Positions 15,920-24,273 of a stretch of DNA of 64,000 nucleotides are shown one piece after another. How positions within the stretch are numbered: position 1 is the stretch's first letter; each line of letters starts with the position of its first letter. Position numbers and translations under genes: made by a program. The notes below the pieces were generated by a model. The model had not been told where the DNA came from. It was given only the letters and a program-made list of their open reading frames with translations, and searched no databases. This stretch comes from Pseudomonas grimontii (GTDB lineage Bacteria; Pseudomonadota; Gammaproteobacteria; Pseudomonadales; Pseudomonadaceae), in the NCBI RefSeq assembly GCF_007858185.1, contig NZ_VFES01000011.1, positions 1-64,000 on the forward strand. The letters run 5' to 3'.

Positions 15920-18370
15920 ATGACCAGCCCAACCCCCTGCTACCACTGCGCCCTGCCCGTCCCGTCCGGCAGTCGGTTCACCGCCGTGATCCTCGGCGAG
16001 CGCCGCGAGCTGTGCTGCCCCGGCTGCCAGGCCGTGGCCGAAGCGATTGTGGCCGGTGGGCTGGAAAGCTATTACCAGCATCGCAGCGAAGCCTCGGCCA
16101 ACCCCGAGACGCTGCCGGTGCAGTTGGTGGACGAACTGGCGCTGTATGACCGCGCCGACGTGCAAAAACCCTTCGTGCACCATGAAGGCGACCTCGCTGA
16201 AACCACCCTGTTGATGGAAGGCATCAGTTGCGCCGCCTGTGGCTGGTTGATCGAAAAACACCTGCGCAGCCTGCCCGCCGTGGCCGAAGCGCGGCTGAAC
16301 CTGTCCAATCATCGCCTGCAAGTGCGCTGGGCCGACGGGCAATTGCCGTTGAGCCAGGTGCTCAGTGAACTGCGCCATATCGGCTATGCCGCCCATCCGT
16401 ATCAAGCCGACCGCGCGGCCGAGCAACTGGCCAGCGAAAACCGCCTGGCCCTGCGCCAACTGGGGGTCGCCGGGCTGCTGTGGTTCCAGGCGATGATGGC
16501 GACCATGGCCACCTGGCCGGAATTCAACATCGACCTGAGCCCCGAACTGCACGTGATCCTGCGCTGGGTGGCGATGTTTCTGACAACGCCCATCGTGTTC
16601 TACAGCTGTGCGCCGTTCTTCAAGGGCGCCCTGCGCGACTTGCGTACGCGCCACCTGACCATGGACGTGTCGGTGTCCCTGGCCATTGGCGGGGCTTACG
16701 TGGCCGGGATCTGGACCGCGATCACCGGCGTGGGCGAGCTGTATTTCGATGCGGTGGGCATGTTTGCGCTGTTCCTGCTGGCCGGTCGCTACCTGGAGCG
16801 CCGCGCCAGGGAACGTACGGCCGCGGCCACCGCGCAGTTGGTCAACCTGCTGCCCGCCTCATGCCTGCGCCTCAAAGATGACGGCCAGAGCGAACGTATT
16901 CTTTTGAGCGAACTGGCACTCGGCGACCGTGTGCTGGTGCATCCCGGCGCGGTTCTGCCGGCAGATGGGGTGATCCTCGACGGCCGGTCCAGCATCGATG
17001 AGTCGCTGCTCACCGGTGAGTACCTGCCGCTGCCGCGCCAAACCGGTGATGCCGTCACCGCCGGCACTTTGAACGTCGAAGGCGCGCTGACCGTCGAAGT
17101 GCGCGCCTTGGGTCACGAAACCCGCCTGTCCGCCATCGTGCGCCTGCTGGAACGGGCCCAGGCCGAGAAGCCGCGCCTGGCCCAGATCGCCGACCGCGCC
17201 GCACAGTGGTTCCTGCTGGGCTCGCTGATTGCCGCCGCACTGATCGGCCTGCTGTGGTGGCAGTTGGATCCATCGCGGGCATTCTGGATCGTGCTGGCGA
17301 TGCTGGTCGCGACCTGCCCCTGCGCATTGTCCCTGGCCACGCCGACCGCCCTCACCGCCGCCACCGGCACCCTGCACAAACTCGGGCTATTGCTGACCCG
17401 TGGCCATGTGCTCGAAGGCCTGAACCAGATCGACACGGTGATTTTCGACAAGACCGGCACCCTCACCGAAGGGCGCCTGGCGTTGAAAGCGATCCGGCCA
17501 CTGGCCGCCCTGAACAGCGACGAGTGCCTGGGCCTCGCCGCCGCCCTGGAAAACCGCTCCGAACACCCGATTGCCCGCGCCTTTGGCCGTGCGCCGCTGG
17601 CCGCCGACGAGGTGCTCAGCTCACCCGGCCTCGGCCTGGAAGGACGTGTCGGCACACGCCAGTTGCGCATCGGCCAGCCGGGGTTTGTCTGTGCACTCAG
17701 TGGTTGTCCAATTCCCGCCTCTCCGGAAGATGACGGCCAATGGCTGCTGCTGGGCGACCGTGACGGCGCCCTTGCCTGGTTCGTCCTCGACGACCGCCTG
17801 CGCAGCGATGCACCTGCCCTTTTGGCCGCCTGCAAGGCACGCGGTTGGCGCACGCTGCTGCTGTCGGGGGACAGTTCGCCGATGGTCGCCAGTGTCGCCG
17901 CTGAACTGGGTATCGATGAAGCCCACGGCGGCCTGCGCCCCGACGACAAGCTGCAGGTGCTGCAACAACTGCACAAGGAAGGCCGCAAGGTGCTGATGCT
18001 CGGCGATGGCGTCAACGATGTGCCGGTGCTGGCCGCCGCCGACATCAGCGTGGCCATGGGCTCGGCCACCGACCTGGCCAAGACCAGCGCCGATGCGGTG
18101 CTGCTGTCCAACCGCCTGGAGGCCCTGGTGCAAGCCTTCACCCTGGCGCGACGCACCCGCCGGGTAATCATTGAAAACCTGCTGTGGGCCGGGCTGTACA
18201 ATGGCCTTATGCTGCCGTTTGCCGCCCTCGGTTGGATCACTCCGATCTGGGCGGCGATCGGCATGTCCCTCAGTTCGTTGACCGTGGTGCTCAACGCCCT
18301 GCGCCTGACTCGCCTGCCGAGTGCGCAGGCCCACAGCGCCCCTTTGGTAACCCGTCCGCTGCCGGCTTGA
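15920..18370 (+). CDS. ccoI: Copper-exporting P1B-type ATPase for cbb3 oxidase assembly (CcoI/FixI/CopA2)
   Basis: An 816-residue P-type ATPase that moves Cu+ out of the cytoplasm for metallation of CcoN. The N-terminus has a cysteine-rich segment (CYHCALPVP and CCPGCQAVAEA), followed by a heavy-metal-associated domain with CAAC (about residue 108). Later come the TGE actuator motif (LTGEYLPL), the intramembrane CPC (TCPCALSLATP), the phosphorylation site DKTGTLTEG, HP (SEHPIARAF) and the hinge GDGVNDVPVL. It starts 8 bases after ccoH. Confidence 0.95.
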   Translation: MTSPTPCYHCALPVPSGSRFTAVILGERRELCCPGCQAVAEAIVAGGLESYYQHRSEASANPETLPVQLVDELALYDRADVQKPFVHHEGDLAETTLLMEGISCAACGWLIEKHLRSLPAVAEARLNLSNHRLQVRWADGQLPLSQVLSELRHIGYAAHPYQADRAAEQLASENRLALRQLGVAGLLWFQAMMATMATWPEFNIDLSPELHVILRWVAMFLTTPIVFYSCAPFFKGALRDLRTRHLTMDVSVSLAIGGAYVAGIWTAITGVGELYFDAVGMFALFLLAGRYLERRARERTAAATAQLVNLLPASCLRLKDDGQSERILLSELALGDRVLVHPGAVLPADGVILDGRSSIDESLLTGEYLPLPRQTGDAVTAGTLNVEGALTVEVRALGHETRLSAIVRLLERAQAEKPRLAQIADRAAQWFLLGSLIAAALIGLLWWQLDPSRAFWIVLAMLVATCPCALSLATPTALTAATGTLHKLGLLLTRGHVLEGLNQIDTVIFDKTGTLTEGRLALKAIRPLAALNSDECLGLAAALENRSEHPIARAFGRAPLAADEVLSSPGLGLEGRVGTRQLRIGQPGFVCALSGCPIPASPEDDGQWLLLGDRDGALAWFVLDDRLRSDAPALLAACKARGWRTLLLSGDSSPMVASVAAELGIDEAHGGLRPDDKLQVLQQLHKEGRKVLMLGDGVNDVPVLAAADISVAMGSATDLAKTSADAVLLSNRLEALVQAFTLARRTRRVIIENLLWAGLYNGLMLPFAALGWITPIWAAIGMSLSSLTVVLNALRLTRLPSAQAHSAPLVTRPLPA

Positions 18371-18392
18371 GCCGCGTGGGCATGGAGTGCAG

Positions 18393-18611
18393 ATGCCAGC
18401 TCTATACGTGATGATTCCGGCGGCGCTGCTGTTAGTGGGCGTGGCCATCTACATCTTCTTCTGGGCGGTGGACAGCGGCCAGTACGACGACCTCGACGGC
18501 CCGGCCCACAGCGTACTGTTCGACGACCAGGACCCGAACCACCTGGCAGCCGTCGACGAAGCCAACGGCCCCGAGCAACCGCCCGCGCCCAAAGACCCGC
18601 CCCATGCTTGA
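18393..18611 (+). CDS. ccoS: cbb3-type cytochrome oxidase assembly protein CcoS
   Basis: 72 residues: one N-terminal membrane span (MIPAALLLVGVAIYIFFWAV) and the conserved SGQYDDLDGPAHSVLFDD motif, then a proline-rich tail. It is needed for cofactor insertion into the cbb3 oxidase in other species. I use ATG 18393 with GGAG at the right distance; an in-frame GTG lies 6 bases earlier. It overlaps the next gene by 8 bases. Confidence 0.93.
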   Translation: MPALYVMIPAALLLVGVAIYIFFWAVDSGQYDDLDGPAHSVLFDDQDPNHLAAVDEANGPEQPPAPKDPPHA

Positions 18612-19287
18612 GCTGGCGCCGCTGCTGGTCTCTGCGCTGATCCTCGGCCTGCTGGGCGGCGGCCATTGCCTGGGCATGTGCGGCGGGCTGATGGGCGCGC
18701 TGACCCTGGCGATTCCCAAGGAGCAACGCAGCCGCCGGTTCCGCCTGCTGCTGGCGTACAACCTGGGACGCATCCTCAGCTATGCCAGCGCCGGGTTATT
18801 GATTGGCCTGGCCGGCTGGGCCGTGGCCAACAGCCCAGCGGCGTTGTTCATGCGCGTGCTCGCCGGGTTGCTGCTGATCTGCATGGGCCTGTACCTGGCC
18901 GGCTGGTGGAGCGGCCTCACCCGTATCGAAAGCCTCGGGCGCGGCCTGTGGCGCTACATACAGCCAGTCGCCAACCGTTTGCTGCCGGTGTCCAGCCTGC
19001 CCCGCGCACTGTTGCTGGGCGCGCTGTGGGGCTGGTTGCCGTGCGGGCTGGTCTACAGCACCCTGCTGTGGGCCGCCAGCCAGGGCAATGCGCTCGACAG
19101 TGCATTGCTGATGCTGGCTTTTGGGTTAGGCACGTGGCCAGTACTGCTGGCGACCGGGTTGGCGGCCGAACGCGTGACCGCGTTATTGCGCAAGCGCAGC
19201 GTGCGTATGGCCGGCGGCGTGCTGGTGATTATTTTCGGTGTCTGGACCCTGCCAGGTCCGCATCAGCACTGGCTGATGGGCCACTAA
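18604..19287 (+). CDS. SafE/DsbD-like integral membrane protein of the cbb3 maturation operon
   Basis: A 227-residue polytopic membrane protein with about six hydrophobic segments. GLLGGGHCLGMCGGLMGAL and GWLPCGLVYSTLLWAASQG are the paired cysteine/proline motifs of the sulfite exporter TauE/SafE or DsbD-like family. Its start is inside the end of ccoS, so it is co-translated with the cbb3 maturation genes. Homologues occur at this place in Pseudomonas. A role in haem, thiol or copper handling for the oxidase is an inference from context. Confidence 0.85.
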   Translation: MLELAPLLVSALILGLLGGGHCLGMCGGLMGALTLAIPKEQRSRRFRLLLAYNLGRILSYASAGLLIGLAGWAVANSPAALFMRVLAGLLLICMGLYLAGWWSGLTRIESLGRGLWRYIQPVANRLLPVSSLPRALLLGALWGWLPCGLVYSTLLWAASQGNALDSALLMLAFGLGTWPVLLATGLAAERVTALLRKRSVRMAGGVLVIIFGVWTLPGPHQHWLMGH

Positions 19288-19316
19288 AAGGCCATGTGGC
19301 ATAGCGCCGCTCCCCG

Positions 19317-19358
19317 TTGACGCAAATCAAGATGCCATATCGGCCACGCCCCTACACT
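19317..19358 (+). promoter_or_regulatory. Anr-dependent promoter of hemN
   Basis: TTGAC-GCAA-ATCAA (19317-19330) is a full match to the Anr consensus. TACACT at 19353-19358 lies exactly where a -10 belongs if Anr is centred at -41.5, giving a start near 19365 and a leader of about 25 bases to the hemN ATG. Anr control of hemN is established in P. aeruginosa. Confidence 0.85.
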
Positions 19359-19389
19359 CGGCTCACTAGCCTATCCGGGGAATGCCCGC

Positions 19390-20772
19390 ATGCTCGACGC
19401 CATTCGTTGGGACCCAAATCTGATTCAACGCTACGACCTGGCGGGACCGCGCTACACGTCCTACCCCACCGCCGTACAATTCGACAGCCAGGTCGGCACC
19501 TTCGACCTGCTCCACGCCCTGCGTGAAAGCCGCAAGGCCACGCGACCGTTGTCGCTGTATGTGCATGTGCCGTTCTGCGCGAACATTTGCTACTACTGCG
19601 CGTGCAACAAGGTGATCACCAAGGACCGCGGCCGCGCCCAGGCTTACCTGCAACGCCTGGAGCAGGAGATTCAGTTGGTGGCCTGCCACCTCGACCCGAA
19701 ACAGTCGGTTGAACAACTGCACTTCGGCGGCGGCACCCCGACCTTTCTCAGCCACGACGAACTGCGTCAGATCATGGGCAGCCTGCGCCAGCACTTCAAT
19801 CTGCTCGACGATGACTCCGGCGACTACAGCATCGAGATCGACCCCCGCGAAGCCGACTGGGCGACCATGGGCCTGCTGCGTGAACTGGGCTTCAACCGTG
19901 TGAGCATCGGCCTGCAAGACCTCGACCCCGAGGTGCAGCGCGCGGTCAACCGCCTGCAAAGCCTGGAAGAAACCCGCGCGGTGATCGACGCCGCGCGCAC
20001 CCTGCAATTTCGCTCGATCAATATCGACCTGATCTACGGTCTGCCCAAGCAGACGCCGATCAACTTCGCGCGCACCGTGGAGGAAGTGATCAAGCTGCAG
20101 CCGGACCGCCTGTCGGTGTTCAACTACGCGCATCTGCCGGAACGCTTCATGCCCCAACGACGGATCAACAGCGAGGAGCTGCCGTCGCCGGAATCCAAAC
20201 TGCTGATGCTGCAAACCACCATCGAGCAATTGACCCAGGCCGGCTACCGCTACATCGGCATGGACCACTTCGCCCTGCCGGACGACGAACTCGCCATTGC
20301 CCAGGAAGAAGGCACGCTGCAACGTAACTTCCAGGGCTACACCACCCATGGCCATTGCGACCTGATCGGGCTCGGCGTGTCAGCCATCAGCCAGATCGGC
20401 GACCTGTATTGCCAGAACAGCAGTGACCTCAACGGCTATCAGACCGCCCTGGCCAGCGCCCAACTGGCCACCAGCCGTGGCCTGCTGTGCACCACGGACG
20501 ACCGGTTGCGGCGGGAAGTGATTCAGCAGTTGATCTGCAATTTCAGCCTGGATTTCGAACCGATAGAACAGGCGTTCACGATAGATTTTCGCGGATATTT
20601 CGACGAAGTCTGGCCGCAACTGGAGATGATGGCCGAGGATGGCCTGATCGAACTGGATGCCCAGGGCATTCGCGTCCTGCCTGCCGGGCGGCTGCTGGTC
20701 CGTTCGGTGTGCATGGTGTTCGATGCCTATCTGGAGCACCAGAACAGGCAACGATTTTCACGGGTGATCTGA
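19390..20772 (+). CDS. hemN: Oxygen-independent coproporphyrinogen III oxidase
   Basis: A 460-residue radical-SAM enzyme converting coproporphyrinogen III to protoporphyrinogen IX without oxygen, for haem synthesis under low oxygen. The cluster-binding motif PFCANICYYCACN gives C63, C67 and C70, with C72 next. HFGGGTPTFLS follows (SAM binding). A typical HemN C-terminal domain completes the length. An Anr promoter precedes it, so haem supply is co-induced with cbb3 oxidase. Confidence 0.96.
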   Translation: MLDAIRWDPNLIQRYDLAGPRYTSYPTAVQFDSQVGTFDLLHALRESRKATRPLSLYVHVPFCANICYYCACNKVITKDRGRAQAYLQRLEQEIQLVACHLDPKQSVEQLHFGGGTPTFLSHDELRQIMGSLRQHFNLLDDDSGDYSIEIDPREADWATMGLLRELGFNRVSIGLQDLDPEVQRAVNRLQSLEETRAVIDAARTLQFRSINIDLIYGLPKQTPINFARTVEEVIKLQPDRLSVFNYAHLPERFMPQRRINSEELPSPESKLLMLQTTIEQLTQAGYRYIGMDHFALPDDELAIAQEEGTLQRNFQGYTTHGHCDLIGLGVSAISQIGDLYCQNSSDLNGYQTALASAQLATSRGLLCTTDDRLRREVIQQLICNFSLDFEPIEQAFTIDFRGYFDEVWPQLEMMAEDGLIELDAQGIRVLPAGRLLVRSVCMVFDAYLEHQNRQRFSRVI

Positions 20773-20778
20773 GCGCGA

Positions 20779-21243
20779 TTACTTCATCGCCAGGCCGGAG
20801 GCCTTGATCGCATCACCGGCGCTCATGTCTTTCATCGCCTTGGAGAGGGACGCTTGAGCGCTGGTCAAGCTGGCTTGCAGCCCACTCAACGCAGATTGCA
20901 GGCCGGAGAGGCGGGCACGGGCCTGTTCAGGACTGAGGTTCTTATCGGCCATCACCGCCGCCATCTCGGCCTGCTTCTCGGCAATTTGCTTCTTGATTTC
21001 ACGAATCATCTTCAGCAGGTTCTTGACGTTCTCTGCCAGGCCGCTGTCGTCTATATCGCTGTTAGACGTTTTCTGCGCCGCCGCCGCTTTCATCGCCGCA
21101 CCGGAAATGGTCACGGACACCCCAGGCTTTGCCTCATCAGGGGCCGAAACCTTGGCCTCGTCACTCTGGACGGAGGCTTTTTTTGTTTCGGGCAGCACCT
21201 GGACCTGGGTGCGAGCCGCAAGATTTGTATTGAGGGAAAGCAC
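20779..21243 (-). CDS. Conserved Pseudomonas hypothetical coiled-coil protein
   Basis: 154 residues, started at GTG 21243 with GGAGG upstream. The N-terminus MLSLNTNLAAR resembles the start of flagellins and hook proteins (SxNTN). The middle is acidic and low in complexity, and residues 70-140 form a long amphipathic helix (VKNLLKMIREIKKQIAEKQ, then repeated SGLQxxLxxxQxxL). There is no signal peptide or membrane span. It converges on hemN with a 6-base gap and is divergent from anr, the same place as a hypothetical gene in P. aeruginosa. Function unknown; a secreted or flagellar-associated role is only suggested by the N-terminus. Confidence 0.8.
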   Translation of the reverse strand: MLSLNTNLAARTQVQVLPETKKASVQSDEAKVSAPDEAKPGVSVTISGAAMKAAAAQKTSNSDIDDSGLAENVKNLLKMIREIKKQIAEKQAEMAAVMADKNLSPEQARARLSGLQSALSGLQASLTSAQASLSKAMKDMSAGDAIKASGLAMK

Positions 21244-21396
21244 CTACTGAACCTCCAAGTTGATAGTCGATGCCGTGTTATCGGCGCCATTTAAAAAATA
21301 TTTATACCTTTGCTGCCATTTTTAACTCGCTGGCCTCACCCCCCACAGTGCGGTACCCTTACGTCTTATGTGTGTTTTCCCACAAGGATTTAAGAA

Positions 21397-22131
21397 ATGT
21401 CCGAGCCAGTCAAACTGCGCGCTAATAGCCAGGCTCACTGCAAGGATTGCAGCCTGGCCCCCCTCTGCCTGCCACTTTCGCTGAATCTGGAAGACATGGA
21501 AGCGTTGGACGAAATCGTTAAACGCGGTCGCCCGCTCAAGAAAGGCGAGTTTCTGTTTCGCCAGGGTGACAAGTTCGATTCCGTTTATGCAGTACGCTCG
21601 GGCGCGTTGAAGACGTTCAGCCTGAGCGACGGCGGCGAAGAGCAGATCACCGGTTTCCACCTGCCCAGCGAGCTGGTCGGGTTGTCGGGCATGGACACCG
21701 AGATTCACCCGGTATCGGCGCAGGCCCTGGAAACCACGTCGGTGTGCGAAATCCCCTTCGAGCGCCTGGACGAACTGGCCCTGCAACTGCCACAACTGCG
21801 CCGCCAGTTGATGCGCGTGATGAGCCGCGAGATCCGTGACGACCAGCAGATGATGTTACTGCTGTCGAAGAAAACCGCCGACGAGCGCATTGCGACCTTC
21901 CTGGTCAACCTGTCGGCGCGGTTCCGTGCCCGGGGTTTCTCGGCCAACCAGTTTCGCCTGAGCATGTCGCGCAACGAAATCGGTAATTACCTGGGCCTGG
22001 CGGTGGAAACCGTGTCCCGCGTATTTACCCGCTTCCAGCAGAACGAACTGCTGGCCGCCGAAGGCAAGGAAGTGCACATTCTCGACCCGATCCAACTGTG
22101 CGCACTGGCCGGTGGTTCTTTAGAAGGCTGA
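21397..22131 (+). CDS. anr: Anaerobic transcriptional regulator Anr (FNR homologue)
   Basis: A 244-residue CRP/FNR-family regulator. Cysteines C15, C18, C24 (CKDCSLAPLC) and C117 are spaced to bind an oxygen-labile [4Fe-4S] cluster. The cyclic-nucleotide-like sensory domain is followed by a dimer helix and the helix-turn-helix (SRNEIGNYLGLAVETVSRVF) that reads TTGAY-N4-RTCAA. The start ATG has AAGGA upstream. Likely targets in this window are ccoNOQP-2 and hemN. Neighbours hemN and apt match P. aeruginosa. Confidence 0.96.
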   Translation: MSEPVKLRANSQAHCKDCSLAPLCLPLSLNLEDMEALDEIVKRGRPLKKGEFLFRQGDKFDSVYAVRSGALKTFSLSDGGEEQITGFHLPSELVGLSGMDTEIHPVSAQALETTSVCEIPFERLDELALQLPQLRRQLMRVMSREIRDDQQMMLLLSKKTADERIATFLVNLSARFRARGFSANQFRLSMSRNEIGNYLGLAVETVSRVFTRFQQNELLAAEGKEVHILDPIQLCALAGGSLEG

Positions 22132-22210
22132 TGCAGACGCTTGTGGCCGCGCCAACCGGCGAGGCCGCAGGTATACTTCGAGTCCGTTTTCCGCCCAGGA
22201 CTCTTCGACG

Positions 22211-22759
22211 ATGACCTTCGATTCGTTCGACATCAAATCCCTGATCCGCCCCGTCATCGACTTCCCCAAGCCTGGGGTGATCTTTCGTGACATCACCCCT
22301 CTGTTCCAATCGCCCAAGGCCTTGCGCCTGGTGGCTGACACCTTTGTCCATCGTTACGTCGAAGCCGACTTCAGCCATATCGGCGCGATGGATGCACGAG
22401 GGTTCCTGATCGGCTCGATCATCGCCTACCAACTGAACAAGCCGCTGATCCTGTTCCGCAAACAGGGCAAGCTGCCAGCTGACGTGCTGGCCGAGGGTTA
22501 CCAGACCGAATACGGCGAGGCCTTCCTCGAAGTGCATGCCGACAGCCTGTGCGAGGGTGATTCGGTGCTGATATTCGATGACCTGATCGCCACGGGCGGC
22601 ACCCTGATCGCGGCAGCCAACCTGGTACGTCGCATGGGGGCGAAGATCTTTGAAGCGGCAGCGATCATTGATTTGCCGGAGCTGGGTGGTTCGCAGCGGC
22701 TGGAAGATATGGGGATTCCGACGTTTTGCCTGACGCAATTTGCGCTGACCGAACGGTAA
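22211..22759 (+). CDS. apt: Adenine phosphoribosyltransferase
   Basis: A 182-residue purine salvage enzyme making AMP from adenine and PRPP. The PRPP-binding loop VLIFDDLIATGGTL is clear (about residues 118-131), and the N-terminal FPKPGVIFRDITPL and MDARGFLIGS are family hallmarks. It lies 79 bases after anr on the same strand. Confidence 0.96.
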   Translation: MTFDSFDIKSLIRPVIDFPKPGVIFRDITPLFQSPKALRLVADTFVHRYVEADFSHIGAMDARGFLIGSIIAYQLNKPLILFRKQGKLPADVLAEGYQTEYGEAFLEVHADSLCEGDSVLIFDDLIATGGTLIAAANLVRRMGAKIFEAAAIIDLPELGGSQRLEDMGIPTFCLTQFALTER

Positions 22760-22806
22760 GGGTTGCCGGCACTGATGCTATCGGGGGCAAGTCGAATCGT
22801 CGCGCC

Positions 22807-22905
22807 GCCCGCGTTGGGCTGCGAAGCAGCCCCAAAACCAGCCTCCACAGAGTGTCTGATACACCGCGTTCTTCCTTACTGGGGCTGCTACGCAGCCCAA
22901 CGCGG
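22807..22905. repeat. REP-type inverted pair (GGGCTGC class)
   Basis: CCCGCGTTGGGCTGCGAAGC on the left is repeated inverted on the right as GCTACGCAGCCCAACGCGGG, each with its own small hairpin around GGGCTGCNNCGCAGCCC. A partial copy of the other REP class (TCGGGGGCAAG) precedes it at 22780. It fills the gap between apt and the convergent acyl-CoA dehydrogenase. A related unit lies at 36086-36155. Confidence 0.8.
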
Positions 22906-23005
22906 GACAAGCCCGCTCGCCACAACAGCCCTATCTGCCGGGCGTTCAGCGTTGAGCAAAAGTTGTGTCGATACCCATGCCCCTATGAGGCCAGTAAGGC
23001 CGCCC

Positions 23006-24154
23006 TCATAGCCCCATCTGCTTGCTGATGATTTCATTCATCACCTCGCGGGTGCCGCCGCCGATAGAGAGGATGCGGTTGTCGCGATACAGCCGCTCCA
23101 CCAGGCTGCCGCGCATATAACCCTGGCCGCCGAGGATCTGCACGGCATCGTAGGTCACACGGTCGGCGGTGTCGGTGGCGAGGTTCTTGGCCATGGAAAT
23201 CTCCTTGATCACACTCTTGCCGGCCGCCATTTTCGCCGCCTGGCGGTAGGTGAATTCCCGCGAGACTTCCACGGCGGTGGCCATTTCCGCCAGGCGATGC
23301 TTGAGCACCTGGAATTTGCCGATGGGCTTGCCGAACGCTTGGCGCTGGGCGGCCCATTTGAGGCTTTCCTCCAAGGCCATCTGCGCAGTCATATTGGCCA
23401 TGAGAGCCAGGGCCAGGCGCTCGCTCTGGAAGTTACCCATGATGCAGGCAAAGCCCATGTTCTCGGCGCCGATCAGGTTGCCGACGGGCACGCGGCAATC
23501 GTCGAAAAACAATTCAGCGGTGTCCGACGCCCACCATCCCATTTTCTTCAGGGGCTGGCCGACGGTGAAACCTGGGCTGTTTTTTTCGATCAGCAGCAGG
23601 CTGATGCCGGCAAATCCCGGCCCGCCAGTGCGTACGGCAACGGTGTAGAAGTCGGCACGGATGCCGCTGGTGATAAAGGTCTTGCTGCCGCTGACCCGGT
23701 AATGCTCGCCATCGCGGATGGCGCGGGTTTGCAGGTTGGCCACATCGGAACCGCCGCCGGGCTCGGTCACCGCCAGGGCGATGATCTTCTCGCCCGACAG
23801 CACCCGGGGAACCACCCGCTCGCGCACCTCAGGCAGCGCCCATTTGACGACGGGCGGCAAGCCAATATCCAACGAGCCCAACCCTGCGACCACGCCGCCG
23901 GAACCGCAGCGCATCAATTCCTCGCTGGCAGCCACCTTGGCGAACAGATCACCTTCGTGACTGCCGCCCAGCGCTTCGGGGTAGCCAATGCCGAGTATCC
24001 CCGCCGCACCCGCCTTGAGGTACAACGCCCGGGGAAAGCTTTCCGCCTCCTCCCACTGCTCCACGCCCGGCAACATCTCGCGCTCGACAAAACGGCGCAC
24101 GCTGTCGCGGACCAATTGGTGGCTGGGGTCGAAGTAGTCCTGATAGGCAGACAT
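23006..24154 (-). CDS. Acyl-CoA dehydrogenase family protein
   Basis: A 382-residue FAD flavoenzyme. Visible motifs are ALAVTEPGGGSDVANLQTRA (flavin/substrate loop), FITSGIRAD, GWWASDTAELFFDDCRVP, and the C-terminal QILGGQGYMRGSLVERLYRD. The glutamate usually acting as base cannot be placed with certainty by eye. The start ATG 24154 has GGAG upstream; the frame is open 6 bases further to a TTG. A TetR-like operator dyad sits 33 bases upstream. The substrate (fatty, branched-chain or terpenoid acyl-CoA) is not determined. Confidence 0.92.
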   Translation of the reverse strand: MSAYQDYFDPSHQLVRDSVRRFVEREMLPGVEQWEEAESFPRALYLKAGAAGILGIGYPEALGGSHEGDLFAKVAASEELMRCGSGGVVAGLGSLDIGLPPVVKWALPEVRERVVPRVLSGEKIIALAVTEPGGGSDVANLQTRAIRDGEHYRVSGSKTFITSGIRADFYTVAVRTGGPGFAGISLLLIEKNSPGFTVGQPLKKMGWWASDTAELFFDDCRVPVGNLIGAENMGFACIMGNFQSERLALALMANMTAQMALEESLKWAAQRQAFGKPIGKFQVLKHRLAEMATAVEVSREFTYRQAAKMAAGKSVIKEISMAKNLATDTADRVTYDAVQILGGQGYMRGSLVERLYRDNRILSIGGGTREVMNEIISKQMGL

Positions 24155-24186
24155 CGGCAAGCTCCACGGTGAGGTGGAGCGAAATT

Positions 24187-24204
24187 ACCAAGCGCTTGCT
24201 TGGT
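24187..24204. promoter_or_regulatory. TetR-type operator-like dyad upstream of the acyl-CoA dehydrogenase
   Basis: ACCAAGC-GCTT-GCTTGGT is a perfect inverted repeat 33 bases before the acyl-CoA dehydrogenase ATG, on the promoter side. CAAGC...GCTTG dyads are typical of TetR-family repressors of acyl-CoA metabolism (for example PsrA, AtuR and LiuR relatives). No such regulator gene is in this window. Confidence 0.5.
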
Positions 24205-24220
24205 TATCAAGCCAGGCGCA

Positions 24221-24260
24221 AATCCAAAGAGGGAGGGGCAAGCCTCCTCCCACATTGGAT
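24221..24260. repeat. REP palindrome between recR and the acyl-CoA dehydrogenase
   Basis: AATCCAAAGAGGGAGGGGC pairs with GCCTCCTCCCACATTGGAT around AA, a REP core with extended flanks like those at 13645-13694. It follows the recR stop (minus strand) and can act as its terminator. Confidence 0.7.
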
Positions 24261-24273
24261 CCTACGGTGATCG

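Noticed and set aside
22807..22905. Possible CRISPR-like repeats in the clusters of GGGCTGC palindromes
   Set aside because: There are only inverted pairs, no regular spacers or multiple direct repeats, and no cas genes; they are REP elements.
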